From Cognatundibacterium rivi (lineage in GTDB: Bacteria > Pseudomonadota > Gammaproteobacteria > Burkholderiales > Burkholderiaceae_D): DNA of 64,000 nt. The position numbers and the translations under genes are program-made. Positions 10,421 through 19,237 of the stretch are shown here, in pieces. Each line of letters starts with the position of its first letter. The first letter of the stretch is position 1. Where the stretch lies: positions 62,001 to 126,000 of the forward strand of contig NZ_JAGSPK010000005.1 of assembly GCF_018139565.1 (NCBI RefSeq). Direction: 5' to 3'. A model generated the notes under the pieces. The model searched no databases and was not told the DNA's origin. It saw only the letters and a program-made list of their open reading frames with translations.

Positions 10421-11773
10421 TCAATTGCCCGCAACCGTCATGCTCTCTATCAGTATCGAGCCAGTCTGCTTGGTACCGCGCACCAGCGTATCCGCACCAA
10501 CCGCCACGATTTGCATGAACATGTCGCGCATATTGCCTGCAATCGTGATTTCTTCGACCGGATATTGAATCACGCCGTTTTCCACCCAGTAGCCGGAAGC
10601 GCCGCGCGAATAGTCGCCAGTAACGTAATTCACGCCCTGCCCCATCAACTCGGTCACCAGCAAGCCAGTGCCCATTTTTTTGAGCATGGCAGCAAATTGA
10701 TCACTCTTTTTTGTATTCGAAGACAGCAGACTCAGATTATGCGAACCGCCCGCGTTGCCGGTTGTTTGCATCCCCAGCTTACGCGCCGAATAGGTGGATA
10801 AAAAATAGCCCTGCAAGACACCATTGCTGACCACGTCGCGGCGCTGAGTGCGGACACCTTCATCATCGAATGGCGATGAACCAACTGCGCCTGGCACATG
10901 CGGATCTTCAAGCACCTGAATATGTTCTGGAAAAATCTGCGTCCCCAGCGAATCGAGTAAAAACGAAGATTTACGATACAAGGCGCCACCCGAAACTGCC
11001 TGCACAAACGAACCGAGCAAGCCTGCCGCCAATGGTGCTTCAAACAGAACCGGGCATTTACGGGTCGTCAGTTTGCGAGCATTCAGGCGCGCCAGCGCAC
11101 GTTCAGCAGCATAGCGGCCGATCGCTTCGGGCTGCGCCAGTTTTTTCGGATTGCGTTGCGATGAATACCAGTCGTCACGCTGCATCTTGGCGCCCTTACC
11201 TGCGATCGGTGCTACTGCAATCGTATGACGCGAAAGCGGGTAACCACCGATAAAGCCGCGTGAATTTGCAGAAACGAAATGCGATTGCTGCACATGGACG
11301 CTGGCACCTTCACTATTCGTAATACGCTTATCGACCGCAAATGCTGCCGCTTCGGTGCGCTTGGCGATATCGATCGCCTCTTCCGCGCTGATTTGCCACG
11401 GATAGCACAGCTTCAGATCGCGCGGTGCCATTTCAAACAATTCCGCATCGGCCAGGCCCGCGCAATCATCTTCCGCCGTAAACCGGGCGATGTTGTACGC
11501 TGCATCAACCGTATCTTTCAGCGCCTGACGGGAAAAATCAGAGGTGCTGGCATTACCGCGTTTTTGTCCGATATAAACAGTAATACCAATACCTTTATCG
11601 CGGTTCTGCTCTATTGTTTCCACCTTACCTTTGCGCACGCTGATCGATAAACCTTCGCCTTCACTGATTTCGACAGCGGCATCGGAAGCGCCTTTTTCCT
11701 TAGCAAAAAGCAACATATCCTGTGCAATTTGTTTCAACTGATCCTGGGTATGGGTAAAAACTGGCTTGCTCAT
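10421..11773 (-). CDS. pmbA: Metalloprotease PmbA (TldE)
   Basis: 450 aa, the usual PmbA length. PmbA/TldD family features are visible: the N-terminal segment (A)AVEISEGEGLSISVRKGKVE, DKGIGITVYIG, and the C-terminal glycine-rich region (GAVGSSPFDDEGVRTQRR; DYSRGASGYWVENG). TldD/PmbA heterodimers mature peptide antibiotics such as microcin B17 and degrade CcdA. No tldD is in this window; the two genes are usually unlinked. It is divergent from yjgA with about 80 bp between. Confidence 0.95.
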   Translation of the reverse strand: MSKPVFTHTQDQLKQIAQDMLLFAKEKGASDAAVEISEGEGLSISVRKGKVETIEQNRDKGIGITVYIGQKRGNASTSDFSRQALKDTVDAAYNIARFTAEDDCAGLADAELFEMAPRDLKLCYPWQISAEEAIDIAKRTEAAAFAVDKRITNSEGASVHVQQSHFVSANSRGFIGGYPLSRHTIAVAPIAGKGAKMQRDDWYSSQRNPKKLAQPEAIGRYAAERALARLNARKLTTRKCPVLFEAPLAAGLLGSFVQAVSGGALYRKSSFLLDSLGTQIFPEHIQVLEDPHVPGAVGSSPFDDEGVRTQRRDVVSNGVLQGYFLSTYSARKLGMQTTGNAGGSHNLSLLSSNTKKSDQFAAMLKKMGTGLLVTELMGQGVNYVTGDYSRGASGYWVENGVIQYPVEEITIAGNMRDMFMQIVAVGADTLVRGTKQTGSILIESMTVAGN

Positions 11774-11854
11774 AGATGAGGTTTCTTTGGAGACTGAACT
11801 AAAACGGGTATCATAGCAGCCGTTTCATTAAGTTTATAGTAAAGGCGCAGAATT

Positions 11855-12466
11855 ATGCCAAATCCAAACCGGGGCTCATGTGGCTACCAATCCAGCGAAT
11901 TTGAAGAGGAATATGACCGTCCTTCAAAATCTCAGCTCAAACGCGAAATGACCGCGTTGCAAAAACTGGGACAAGAACTGGTCGAACAGGCGCGTGACCG
12001 CGTCAAACGCGTTCCTATGCCTGAAGATGTGCGTGATGCGATTCTCGCATGTCAGCAAATCACGAACCATGAAGGCCGTCGTCGTCAGATGCAATTTGTC
12101 GGCAAAAAAATGCGTACGCTGGATGAGGCAGAAGTTGCTCTGATCCAGAAAACCATCGACAGCTGGAAAGGCTCGTCGAAAGCAGAAACAGCCGCGATGC
12201 ATGCGATGGAGCGCCGTCGTGACAAACTGCTGACAGACGACAACGCGCTGACAGAATTATTGTCCGAACATCCGCATCTCGACGTACAACAATTGCGCAC
12301 ACTGATCCGCAACGCGCGTAAGGAACAGGCAGAAAACAAACCGCCGAAAGCCTACCGCGAGATTTTCCAGATTCTGAAGCAATTGCAGAAAGCGCCTGCG
12401 GGCGATGACGCATTGGATGATGCAGACGCTGAAGATCAAGAGGATGAGGATCATGAGCAATACTGA
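11855..12466 (+). CDS. yjgA: Ribosome biogenesis factor YjgA/DarP (DUF615)
   Basis: 203 aa, charged and helical. The DUF615 core is clear (PSKSQLKREMTALQKLG; RREGRR-like HEGRRRQMQFVGKKMR). E. coli YjgA (DarP) associates with late 50S precursors. The C-terminus carries an acidic tail (ALDDADAEDQEDEDHEQY). It sits opposite pmbA, a conserved pairing in proteobacteria, and overlaps the mog start by 14 bp. Confidence 0.93.
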   Translation: MPNPNRGSCGYQSSEFEEEYDRPSKSQLKREMTALQKLGQELVEQARDRVKRVPMPEDVRDAILACQQITNHEGRRRQMQFVGKKMRTLDEAEVALIQKTIDSWKGSSKAETAAMHAMERRRDKLLTDDNALTELLSEHPHLDVQQLRTLIRNARKEQAENKPPKAYREIFQILKQLQKAPAGDDALDDADAEDQEDEDHEQY

Positions 12467-13070
12467 TGCCGCCGACCGCGCATTGCGCATAGGCCTGGTC
12501 TCAATCTCTGACCGCGCATCTGCCGGCGTCTATCAGGATCAGGGTTTGCCCGCTTTACAGGAATGGTTCAGTAACGCCTTGGCGAGTAACTGGGTCATGG
12601 AAACCCGCCTGATTCCCGATGAACGTCAGGCAATTGAACAGGCTCTGGCTGAGCTGGTCGATGTGGCGCGCTGCGATCTGGTCATCACCACTGGTGGCAC
12701 CGGCCCTGCTCGGCGCGATGTGACACCGGAAGCCACGCTGGCGGTCGCCACCAAAGAAATGCCGGGGTTCGGCGAGCAAATGCGTCAGATCAGTCTGCAA
12801 TTTGTACCAACCGCGATCTTGTCGCGGCAGGTGGCGGTGATACGCGAAACTGCTGATCATGCCGCACTGATTCTGAATTTGCCAGGGCAACCGAAGTCGA
12901 TTAAAGAAACGCTGGAAGGCTTGAAAGATGCGGATGGCAAGCAAATTGTCTCTGGCATTTTTGCAGCAATTCCTTATTGCATCGACCTCATCGGCGGGCC
13001 TTACATAGAAACGCACGAATCGGTCTGCAAAGTTTTCCGCCCTAAATCGGCGTTACGACAAAAATCCTGA
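12453..13070 (+). CDS. mog: Molybdopterin adenylyltransferase
   Basis: Start chosen at ATG 12453 (205 aa), with GAGGATGAGGA directly upstream; the longer frame lies inside yjgA. The MoCF fold is shown by LVSISDRASAGVYQDQG at the N-terminus and the molybdopterin-binding motif TTGGTGPARRDVTPEAT. Mog adenylates molybdopterin before MoeA inserts molybdate. The 14-bp overlap with yjgA suggests translational coupling. Confidence 0.94.
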   Translation: MSNTDAADRALRIGLVSISDRASAGVYQDQGLPALQEWFSNALASNWVMETRLIPDERQAIEQALAELVDVARCDLVITTGGTGPARRDVTPEATLAVATKEMPGFGEQMRQISLQFVPTAILSRQVAVIRETADHAALILNLPGQPKSIKETLEGLKDADGKQIVSGIFAAIPYCIDLIGGPYIETHESVCKVFRPKSALRQKS

Positions 13071-13325
13071 TTGCCTCCGTTAAATCGGGTTATCCGCAAT
13101 GTACGCAAACAAATGAACAAAGCAGATGTTCCGCCATCAGCAAGACGATTATGGATCACTGCTTTGCTCGGCACCTGTGCGCTGGGTTTGTTTGCTAAGG
13201 TCTTTACTGCAAAAGTAAATGCAGAAACTATGGCGGAAACACTCGCGACCAACACGACAGGCCAACAACAAAAATCAGGCAAACTCAGCACATCCCCTTC
13301 AACCCAAAAAAATTCCACTTCAGCT

Positions 13326-14003
13326 ATGAGTAATTACCTCGAGACAGTAGAAATTGAAAGCGCCACCAATCCCAGCGTCGCTATTATCTGGATGCATGGT
13401 CTGGGCGCAGATGCCAATGATTTCGTCCCTATCGTTCAGGAGCTTGATCTGAGTGGCATGCCCGGCATACGCTTTGTATTCCCGAATGCGCCAACGATGC
13501 CAGTGACGATCAACGGCGGCTATGTAATGCGCGCCTGGTATGACATTCTGGGTACAGACATTGCGCGCCGCGAAGATGAAAAAGGCTTGCGTGCATCGCA
13601 GGCAGAAATTGAAAAACTGATTGCACGTGAAGTGGCTCGCGGCATTCCTGTCAATAAAATTTTCCTCGCCGGCTTTTCACAAGGTTGCGCCATGACCTTG
13701 CAAACCGGTTTGCGCTATCCACAAAAACTGGCGGGCTTGCTGTGTTTATCCGGCTATGTACCCTTGCGTGATGTGGTCGCTGCTGAGCGCAGTGCAGCGA
13801 ATCAGCACACACCGGTATTTCTGGTACATGGTCGCGCCGATCCTGTGATTCACATTCAACGCGCAGAGCAATCACGTGACTTGCTGAAAGAGCTGGGCTA
13901 TCAGATCGAATGGCATGAGTACATGATGCCGCATTCAGTTTGTGCCGAAGAAATCCGCGACATCGGGCTGTGGCTGAAAAAGGTACTAACTACGTCAGCC
14001 TGA
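13326..14003 (+). CDS. Alpha/beta-hydrolase, carboxylesterase / phospholipase family
   Basis: From ATG 13326 the protein is 225 aa, the standard length of the carboxylesterase/acyl-protein-thioesterase-like family. The oxyanion region IIWMHGLGADANDF, nucleophile elbow GFSQGC (GxSxG), the acid in HGRADPVIH and the catalytic His in MMPHSVC are all present. The frame is open far upstream (to 13071), and an ATG at 13113 would add a putative membrane anchor (LWITALLGTCALGLF) plus a Ser/Thr/Gln-rich linker. Neither start has a good Shine-Dalgarno sequence, so an anchored form is a real alternative. Confidence 0.85.
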   Translation: MSNYLETVEIESATNPSVAIIWMHGLGADANDFVPIVQELDLSGMPGIRFVFPNAPTMPVTINGGYVMRAWYDILGTDIARREDEKGLRASQAEIEKLIAREVARGIPVNKIFLAGFSQGCAMTLQTGLRYPQKLAGLLCLSGYVPLRDVVAAERSAANQHTPVFLVHGRADPVIHIQRAEQSRDLLKELGYQIEWHEYMMPHSVCAEEIRDIGLWLKKVLTTSA

Positions 14004-14029
14004 GCAAACTGAGCGCTGCAAGCGTCTCA

Positions 14030-14112
14030 GCAGCATAAATATACTCCCCCCAGTATTTTAAAACGTCCTTATTTTCTGCTGAGAATAAGGCGTTTTTTGC
14101 ATATACTCCCCG
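14030..14112. repeat. Dispersed palindromic repeat, copy A (ATACT-C6-AGTAT family)
   Basis: ATACTCCCCCCAGTAT (14041-14056), preceded by GCATAAAT as in copy B, is followed by AAAAC, an inner stem CCTTATT/AATAAGG around TCTGCTGAG, CGTTTT, and then a second ATACTCCCC (14103-14111) in direct rather than inverted orientation. It matches copy B (34589-34666) and copy C (60224-60301) in its outer arm and inner AAAAC...GTTTT arrangement, but its right arm looks rearranged. The spacer 14004-14404 also holds the cysK promoter; no other gene was seen in it. Confidence 0.7.
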
Positions 14113-14334
14113 TTTTTCTGCATTTTTTATAGAATCGGGGCGCAGAATGGAGCACAGTCTGAATGCCGCCGCAGCGGTGATACGCGCAGGGGACCGATGG
14201 CGGCATCACCATGCTCAGCATTTGCGATGTATAGTACTCGCGCATCCTGAACAGGAAAAAAGTATGATGACCTGCAATGCAGCTGCTCTCCTTTTTTTCA
14301 TATCGATATGCTTAAAAAATGTAAGGAAGCGTGC

Positions 14335-14348
14335 TTGATAAAGATCAA
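14335..14348 (+). promoter_or_regulatory. Perfect FNR/Anr-type box upstream of cysK
   Basis: TTGATAAAGATCAA matches the consensus TTGAT-N4-ATCAA at all ten positions, and the flanks extend the dyad (GCGTG...CACGC). Its centre (14341.5) is exactly 41.5 bp upstream of the start point predicted from the -10 hexamer TAGTAT at 14371-14376. That is the class II activator position. Confidence 0.8.
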
Positions 14349-14370
14349 TCACGCGGCCTCACCTGACTCG

Positions 14371-14376
14371 TAGTAT
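14371..14376 (+). promoter_or_regulatory. -10 hexamer of the cysK promoter
   Basis: TAGTAT predicts a transcription start near 14383, 22 bp before the cysK ATG. No TTGACA-like -35 is present; the FNR-type box occupies that position, as expected for an activator-dependent class II promoter. Confidence 0.55.
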
Positions 14377-14404
14377 CCATACACCCAACTTCTGAAAGAC
14401 CATC

Positions 14405-15379
14405 ATGGCACTTTATCTGAACAACGCAGACTCCATCGGACGCACACCATTGATTCGCCTCAACCGCATCACCGCCGGTGCGGGCGCAACGGTACTGGTC
14501 AAAGTCGAAGGCCGCAATCCCGCCTACTCCGTCAAATGCCGTATTGGTGCAGCGATGATTGCAGATGCCGAAGAACGCGGACTGCTGGGCGCTGGCAAAG
14601 AACTGATAGAACCTACCAGCGGCAACACTGGTATCGCGCTCGCGTTTGTCGCCGCAGCTAAAGGCATACCACTGACATTGACAATGCCGGAAACCATGAG
14701 CATAGAACGCAGAAAATTACTCGCTGCCTTCGGTGCCAAACTGGTACTGACCGAAGGTGCCAAAGGCATGAATGGGGCGATTGCAAAAGCCGAAGAAATC
14801 CGTGCCAGCGACCCGGACCGCTATGTCTTGCTGCAACAGTTTAAAAACCCGGCGAATCCGGCAGTACATGAACGCACAACCGGCCCGGAAATCTGGGAAG
14901 ACACCAAGGGCAACATCGATATTTTTGTCGCTGGCGTTGGCACCGGCGGCACCATTACCGGCGTCTCACGCTATCTGAAAAAGACACAGGGCAAAGCGCT
15001 GCATACCGTGGCGGTCGAACCGACGACCAGCCCGATACTGACGCAACAACGCGCTGGCCAGCCTTTGCAGCCTGGGCCACATAAAATTCAGGGTATCGGT
15101 GCTGGTTTTGTGCCGGACGTGCTGGATTTATCGCTGATCGATCAGGTCGAACAAGTCAGCAACGAAGATGCCGTGTTGTTTGCGCAGCGGCTCGCCAAAG
15201 AAGAAGGCATACTCGCCGGCATTTCGTGTGGTGCAGCGGTCGCCGCAGCGACCCGACTCGCATTTTTACCTGAAAATGCAGGCAAAACCATCCTCGCTAT
15301 TTTACCGGATTCCGGCGAGCGTTATTTAAGCTCAGTGTTATTTGAAGGGTACTTTGACGCGACAGGCGTCGCTGTATAA
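14405..15379 (+). CDS. cysK: Cysteine synthase A (O-acetylserine sulfhydrylase)
   Basis: 324 aa, PLP enzyme of fold type II. The lysine in SVKCRIG is the PLP Schiff-base residue; [13 protein letters not shown] is the substrate loop; [16 protein letters not shown] binds the PLP phosphate; and [11 protein letters not shown] completes the site. [11 protein letters not shown] and the overall 324-residue length fit CysK rather than CysM. It makes cysteine from O-acetylserine and sulfide. Expression probably depends on an FNR/Anr-type activator through the upstream box. Confidence 0.95.
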   Translation: MALYLNNADSIGRTPLIRLNRITAGAGATVLVKVEGRNPAYSVKCRIGAAMIADAEERGLLGAGKELIEPTSGNTGIALAFVAAAKGIPLTLTMPETMSIERRKLLAAFGAKLVLTEGAKGMNGAIAKAEEIRASDPDRYVLLQQFKNPANPAVHERTTGPEIWEDTKGNIDIFVAGVGTGGTITGVSRYLKKTQGKALHTVAVEPTTSPILTQQRAGQPLQPGPHKIQGIGAGFVPDVLDLSLIDQVEQVSNEDAVLFAQRLAKEEGILAGISCGAAVAAATRLAFLPENAGKTILAILPDSGERYLSSVLFEGYFDATGVAV

Positions 15380-15400
15380 ACAAAGTCGTCATGTCTATGT

Positions 15401-15457
15401 AAAACGGCTTGCGGAAAAACAGCGTTATCTCTGCTGTTATCTGCAAGCCGTTTTTTT
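15401..15457. terminator. Bidirectional terminator between cysK and yaeQ
   Basis: AAAACGGCTTGC (15401-15412) pairs with GCAAGCCGTTTT (15443-15454) and runs into a T-tract; the apical part contains a second stem (AACAGC / GCTGTT). The convergent genes cysK and yaeQ both end beside it. Confidence 0.8.
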
Positions 15458-15477
15458 ATGCAAACAATCTGAACAGA

Positions 15478-16020
15478 TCAGCCAAAATCCTTCAGCAGTT
15501 CCAGATCGATCTGTATCGAGGCGTCGCCTGCCGACATCCAGATTTGCCCGTCCTGTATCGTGCATTGCAATTGCATAGACCGTTGTGCGAGTTTTTCCAG
15601 TGCCTGACTCTGTGTCGATGGCACATTCATCACCTTCAGATTTTTTGCGCGATCAAGGCGACTGTTCATCTGCTTCCACCAGATATCGCTGGCACTGGCA
15701 AAGCTGTAGACAATCACTTTTTCTGAGCGGCCGCAGGCTTTCAGCAAGCGGCGATCATCGGGTTGACCAACTTCTACCCACAGTTGTATCGCATCGGTAT
15801 AGTCTTTTTCCCACAGATCAGGCTCTTCCGTATCGGAAATGCCTTTGCCGAATTCCAGTCGCTCAGCAGCGTGAATCGCAAATGCCAGCACGCGTATCAT
15901 CATGCGTTCATCGGTTTCCGACGGATGACGGGCAATCGTCAGACTATGATCGGCGTAATAGCCGCGATCCATATCAGAAATATTCAGATCGGCTTTGTAA
16001 ATAATCGATTTCAACGCCAT
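15478..16020 (-). CDS. yaeQ: YaeQ family protein
   Basis: 180 aa, full YaeQ length (MALKSIIYKADLNISDMDRGYY; ERLEFGKGISDTEEPDLWEKD). YaeQ has a PD-(D/E)XK-type nuclease fold; the family E/D-E-P-D-L-W motif is retained here. Its cellular function is not established. The ATG directly abuts the purU stop, so the two genes are co-transcribed, purU first. Confidence 0.93.
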   Translation of the reverse strand: MALKSIIYKADLNISDMDRGYYADHSLTIARHPSETDERMMIRVLAFAIHAAERLEFGKGISDTEEPDLWEKDYTDAIQLWVEVGQPDDRRLLKACGRSEKVIVYSFASASDIWWKQMNSRLDRAKNLKVMNVPSTQSQALEKLAQRSMQLQCTIQDGQIWMSAGDASIQIDLELLKDFG

Positions 16021-16895
16021 TATTTGAACACCACTGTCTTGTGACCATTCAGCAGAATACGGTGTTCAACAAACCATTTCACCGCCCGCGCCAGCACCAC
16101 GCACTCAACATCGCGCCCGATGGCGGTCAGTGTTTCTGGTTCCATTGCATGATCAACGCGCTCAACATCTTGCTCAATGATCGGGCCTTCATCCAGATCA
16201 CCGGTCACAAAATGCGCGGTCGCACCGATCAGTTTCACGCCACGTTCATGCGCCTGATAATAAGGTTTCGCACCTTTAAAACTAGGCAGGAAAGAGTGAT
16301 GGATATTGATTGCTTTGCCTTTGAGTGCATCACACATCTGCGGCGACAATATCTGCATGTAGCGCGCCAGCACTACCAGATCAGCCTGATTGGCCGCGAC
16401 GATTTCCAGTACTTTTTCTTCCTGCGCACGCTTGGCCTCAGCCGAAGCACCTGCCGCTAACGGTAAGTGGTGGAATGGAATATTGTAGCTGGCAGCAAGC
16501 TGATAAAAATCGGTGTGATTAGAAACAATGGCCTTGATTTCTACCGGCAATAAACCGCTCTTGTACCGGAACAGCAAATCATTCAGGCAATGACCGATTT
16601 TAGAAACCATCAGTATCACGGCTGGCTTGTGATGCGCATCATTGAGCTTCCAGCTCATTTGCATGCCACGAGCGAGTTCCGCAAATTCTTCGCGTAATGC
16701 TGCTTCTTTGACGCCAGCATCTTCAACAGCGAAATGCACACGCATAAAAAACGTGGCAGATTGTTCATCACCAAACTGCGCAGAATCGATGATATTGCAG
16801 CCATGATTGGCTAAAAATCCTGAAACGCTGTGTACGATACCGCGTTGATCAGGACAAGAAAGAGTAAGAATATATTCTGGTCGTATGGTCATCAT
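16020..16895 (-). CDS. purU: Formyltetrahydrofolate deformylase
   Basis: Start at the first of two adjacent ATGs (16893-16895), giving 291 aa; an upstream extension is possible but unlike the family. An N-terminal ACT domain (LTLSCPDQRGIVHSVSGFL) precedes a formyl-transferase fold with catalytic region INIHHSFLPSFKGAKPYYQAHERGVKLIGATAHFV. The conserved N, H and D residues are visible (INIHH; GDLDEGPII). PurU hydrolyses 10-formyl-THF to formate and THF, supplying formate for PurT and balancing the folate pool. It is followed directly by yaeQ. Confidence 0.94.
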   Translation of the reverse strand: MMTIRPEYILTLSCPDQRGIVHSVSGFLANHGCNIIDSAQFGDEQSATFFMRVHFAVEDAGVKEAALREEFAELARGMQMSWKLNDAHHKPAVILMVSKIGHCLNDLLFRYKSGLLPVEIKAIVSNHTDFYQLAASYNIPFHHLPLAAGASAEAKRAQEEKVLEIVAANQADLVVLARYMQILSPQMCDALKGKAINIHHSFLPSFKGAKPYYQAHERGVKLIGATAHFVTGDLDEGPIIEQDVERVDHAMEPETLTAIGRDVECVVLARAVKWFVEHRILLNGHKTVVFK

Positions 16896-17189
16896 GTTAT
16901 TTTTTCGCCCGAATACACATGACATTCGGGGGTAAGGCAAATTTAATTTGGAATAATCCGCAATTTTAAAGCAAAACAAAGCTAAAAACCGTAACCGCCT
17001 ATTGTCGCACGTTCATTGCAGACGCGTCGCGCGTCGGGGCCAGATTAGCGAGAATCAGCTCTGAATTTCACGGCGATTTAAAAAGCGGCAACAAAAAGCA
17101 CGTACGTTCTATTTCGTGTATATTAAGGCTGGCGCAAAAACTGCGATGCCAACGTCCGTAAGGACATCACCAAAAACACAGGAGACACT

Positions 17190-18215
17190 ATGAGCAGCTT
17201 CAGCAATCAGCAATACCGCCTCGCCGCCCGCCCGGTTGGCACACCAAAACACAGCGACTGGAAATTCACCACCGAACAAGTCAGAGAGATTAACGATGGT
17301 GAAATCATCGTTCAAACGATCTACATTTCGCTTGACCCGGCGATGCGTGGCTGGATGAATGAAGGCAAATCCTATATCCGCCCGGTAGCGATTGATGAAG
17401 TGATGCGCGCCGGCGGTGTTGGCAAAGTGGTGGCATCGAAATCGCCTTTATTTGCGGTCGGCGATTATGTTTCCGGCGGCACTGGCGTACAGCAATACTG
17501 GGTCGGTGCGGCGAATGATAAAACAGCGGCCTTCTACAAAATTAATCCGGCACTCGCACCTTTACCAAAATTCCTGAATGCGCTCGGCATGCCTGGTATG
17601 ACCGCTTACTTTGGTTTGCTGGATGTCGGCCAGCCGAAAACGGGTGAAACCGTCGTCGTTTCCGGCGCAGCGGGTGCAGTAGGTCAGACTGTCGGTCAGG
17701 TTGCAAAACAAAAAGGCTGCCGCGTCGTCGGTATCGCCGGTGGCAAAGATAAATGTGATTTCGTAGTGAATGAACTCGGTTTTGATGCCTGTATCGATTA
17801 CAAAACCGGCTCGGTACGTGACGGCCTGAAGGAACATTGCCCGAACGGCGTAGACGTGTATTTTGATAATGTCGGCGGCGATATTCTCGATACCGTGCTG
17901 ACCCGCATCAACATGAAGGCACGCATCATCATCTGCGGAGCAATCTCCCAATACAACAACACAACACCGGTAAAAGGCCCTGCCAACTATTTATCGCTGC
18001 TGGTCAATCGTGCGCGCATGGAAGGTATCGTCGTTTTTGATTATGCCGCACGTTATGGCGAAGCGGTCGCAGAAATGAGTAAATGGATGGCAGAAGGTAA
18101 ATTCCACACCCGCGAAGATATAGTCAAAGGCATAGAAACCTTCCCGGACACGCTGATGATGCTGTTCGATGGCAAAAATTTTGGCAAGCTGATTTTGCAA
18201 GTGTCAGACGAATAA
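17190..18215 (+). CDS. NADP-dependent oxidoreductase, MDR superfamily (CurA / prostaglandin reductase type)
   Basis: 341 aa; CAGGAGACACT precedes the ATG. It is a zinc-free medium-chain reductase: GroES-like N-terminal half (ISLDPAMRGWM is the family signature), then Rossmann domain with VSGAAGAVGQTVGQVAKQKG and FDNVGGDILD. The family reduces enones, quinones or curcumin-like substrates with NADPH; the physiological substrate here is unknown. It stands alone, with a terminator after it. Confidence 0.9.
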   Translation: MSSFSNQQYRLAARPVGTPKHSDWKFTTEQVREINDGEIIVQTIYISLDPAMRGWMNEGKSYIRPVAIDEVMRAGGVGKVVASKSPLFAVGDYVSGGTGVQQYWVGAANDKTAAFYKINPALAPLPKFLNALGMPGMTAYFGLLDVGQPKTGETVVVSGAAGAVGQTVGQVAKQKGCRVVGIAGGKDKCDFVVNELGFDACIDYKTGSVRDGLKEHCPNGVDVYFDNVGGDILDTVLTRINMKARIIICGAISQYNNTTPVKGPANYLSLLVNRARMEGIVVFDYAARYGEAVAEMSKWMAEGKFHTREDIVKGIETFPDTLMMLFDGKNFGKLILQVSDE

Positions 18216-18244
18216 TGTCGTTGGTCTGACGGTTTTATCTGATC

Positions 18245-18287
18245 AAAAAAAGCGGCCTGAAAAAAAATTCAGGCCGCTTTTTTATTT
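18245..18287 (+). terminator. Rho-independent terminator after the MDR reductase
   Basis: AGCGGCCTGAA / TTCAGGCCGCT stem with an A-rich loop and a following T-tract (TTTTTTATTTTT). It may also act on the convergent hyi gene. Confidence 0.88.
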
Positions 18288-18375
18288 TTGTACCGATGAT
18301 GAAATGCCGAGATCGGCAACCGACAATGAACATAGGCAGGCGATACTGACTATCTCCTTTTCAGTACCGCGTAAT

Positions 18376-19173
18376 TTACTTTGCTGCCTGCCAAGGTCTG
18401 ATCCACGCCACCCCTTCTGAGGTTCCTGCCCGTGGCCGGTATTCGCAACCGATCCAGCCTGCATAGCCCAAATCATCGAGCAACTGAAACAGATACGGGT
18501 AATTTAGTTCACCATCGGACGGTTCATGGCGATCCGGTACACCGGCGATCTGTATATGGCCTATGCCGGCCTGTGGCCTGTGCATATCCCGCTGCAGCTT
18601 GCGCGTGATATCACCCTCCATAATCTGGCAGTGGTATATATCGAACTGTACTTGCAAATGACTGACGCCGATTTCTTCGCAGATTTCCTGCGCCGTATTT
18701 TGCTCAGATAAAAAATACCCCGGCATATCTCGGGTATTGATAGGTTCAATTAACACCGTCACATTTTCGCGCGAGGCCAGCAATGCTGCATACGCCAGAT
18801 TACCCAGATAAACCGCTCGATGGCGCGCGCTATCCTGCTCAGGCTGTATCAGCCCTGCCATCACATGAATATGGCGATTTCCAAGTACACGGGCATACTC
18901 AAGCGCTTGATCAAAGCCACGCTTAAATTCGTCTTCCCGACCTGGCAACGACGCCAAGCCACGTTCACCGGCAGCCCAGTTCCCCGGCGGCGCATTGAAC
19001 AATACTTGTTGCAAATTATCCGCGTCCAGCAATTCACGTAACTGGAGTGCCGGATAATCATATGGAAATAAATATTCCACACCGGTGAAACCATCTTTTG
19101 CCGCAGCAGCAAAACGTGCAGGAAAATCGACTTCGGTATACATCATGCTGAGATTGGCAGCAAAACGAGGCAT
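18376..19173 (-). CDS. hyi: Hydroxypyruvate isomerase-like TIM-barrel protein
   Basis: Start at ATG 19171-19173, with AAGGAGA 6-7 bp upstream; 265 aa. Sequence is typical of the Hyi/OtnI family: [46 protein letters not shown] with the metal-binding Glu, [13 protein letters not shown] and [11 protein letters not shown]. Hyi interconverts hydroxypyruvate and tartronate semialdehyde in glyoxylate/glycerate metabolism, but OtnI paralogues act on sugar-acid derivatives. The gene probably forms a unit with the upstream transporter gene. Confidence 0.88.
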   Translation of the reverse strand: MPRFAANLSMMYTEVDFPARFAAAAKDGFTGVEYLFPYDYPALQLRELLDADNLQQVLFNAPPGNWAAGERGLASLPGREDEFKRGFDQALEYARVLGNRHIHVMAGLIQPEQDSARHRAVYLGNLAYAALLASRENVTVLIEPINTRDMPGYFLSEQNTAQEICEEIGVSHLQVQFDIYHCQIMEGDITRKLQRDMHRPQAGIGHIQIAGVPDRHEPSDGELNYPYLFQLLDDLGYAGWIGCEYRPRAGTSEGVAWIRPWQAAK

Positions 19174-19237
19174 GTATTTCTCCTTAAAAAAACCCGGCAT
19201 TCAGGCAGGCCTGATATTTGCCGGATTCTGTTGATTT

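Noticed and set aside
14147-14338. 63-aa open frame upstream of cysK
   Set aside because: No ribosome binding site, covers promoter DNA and ends inside the FNR box region.
14405-15379. Labelling the cysteine synthase as CysM
   Set aside because: SVKCRIG context and overall sequence follow CysK; CysM-specific features were not seen.
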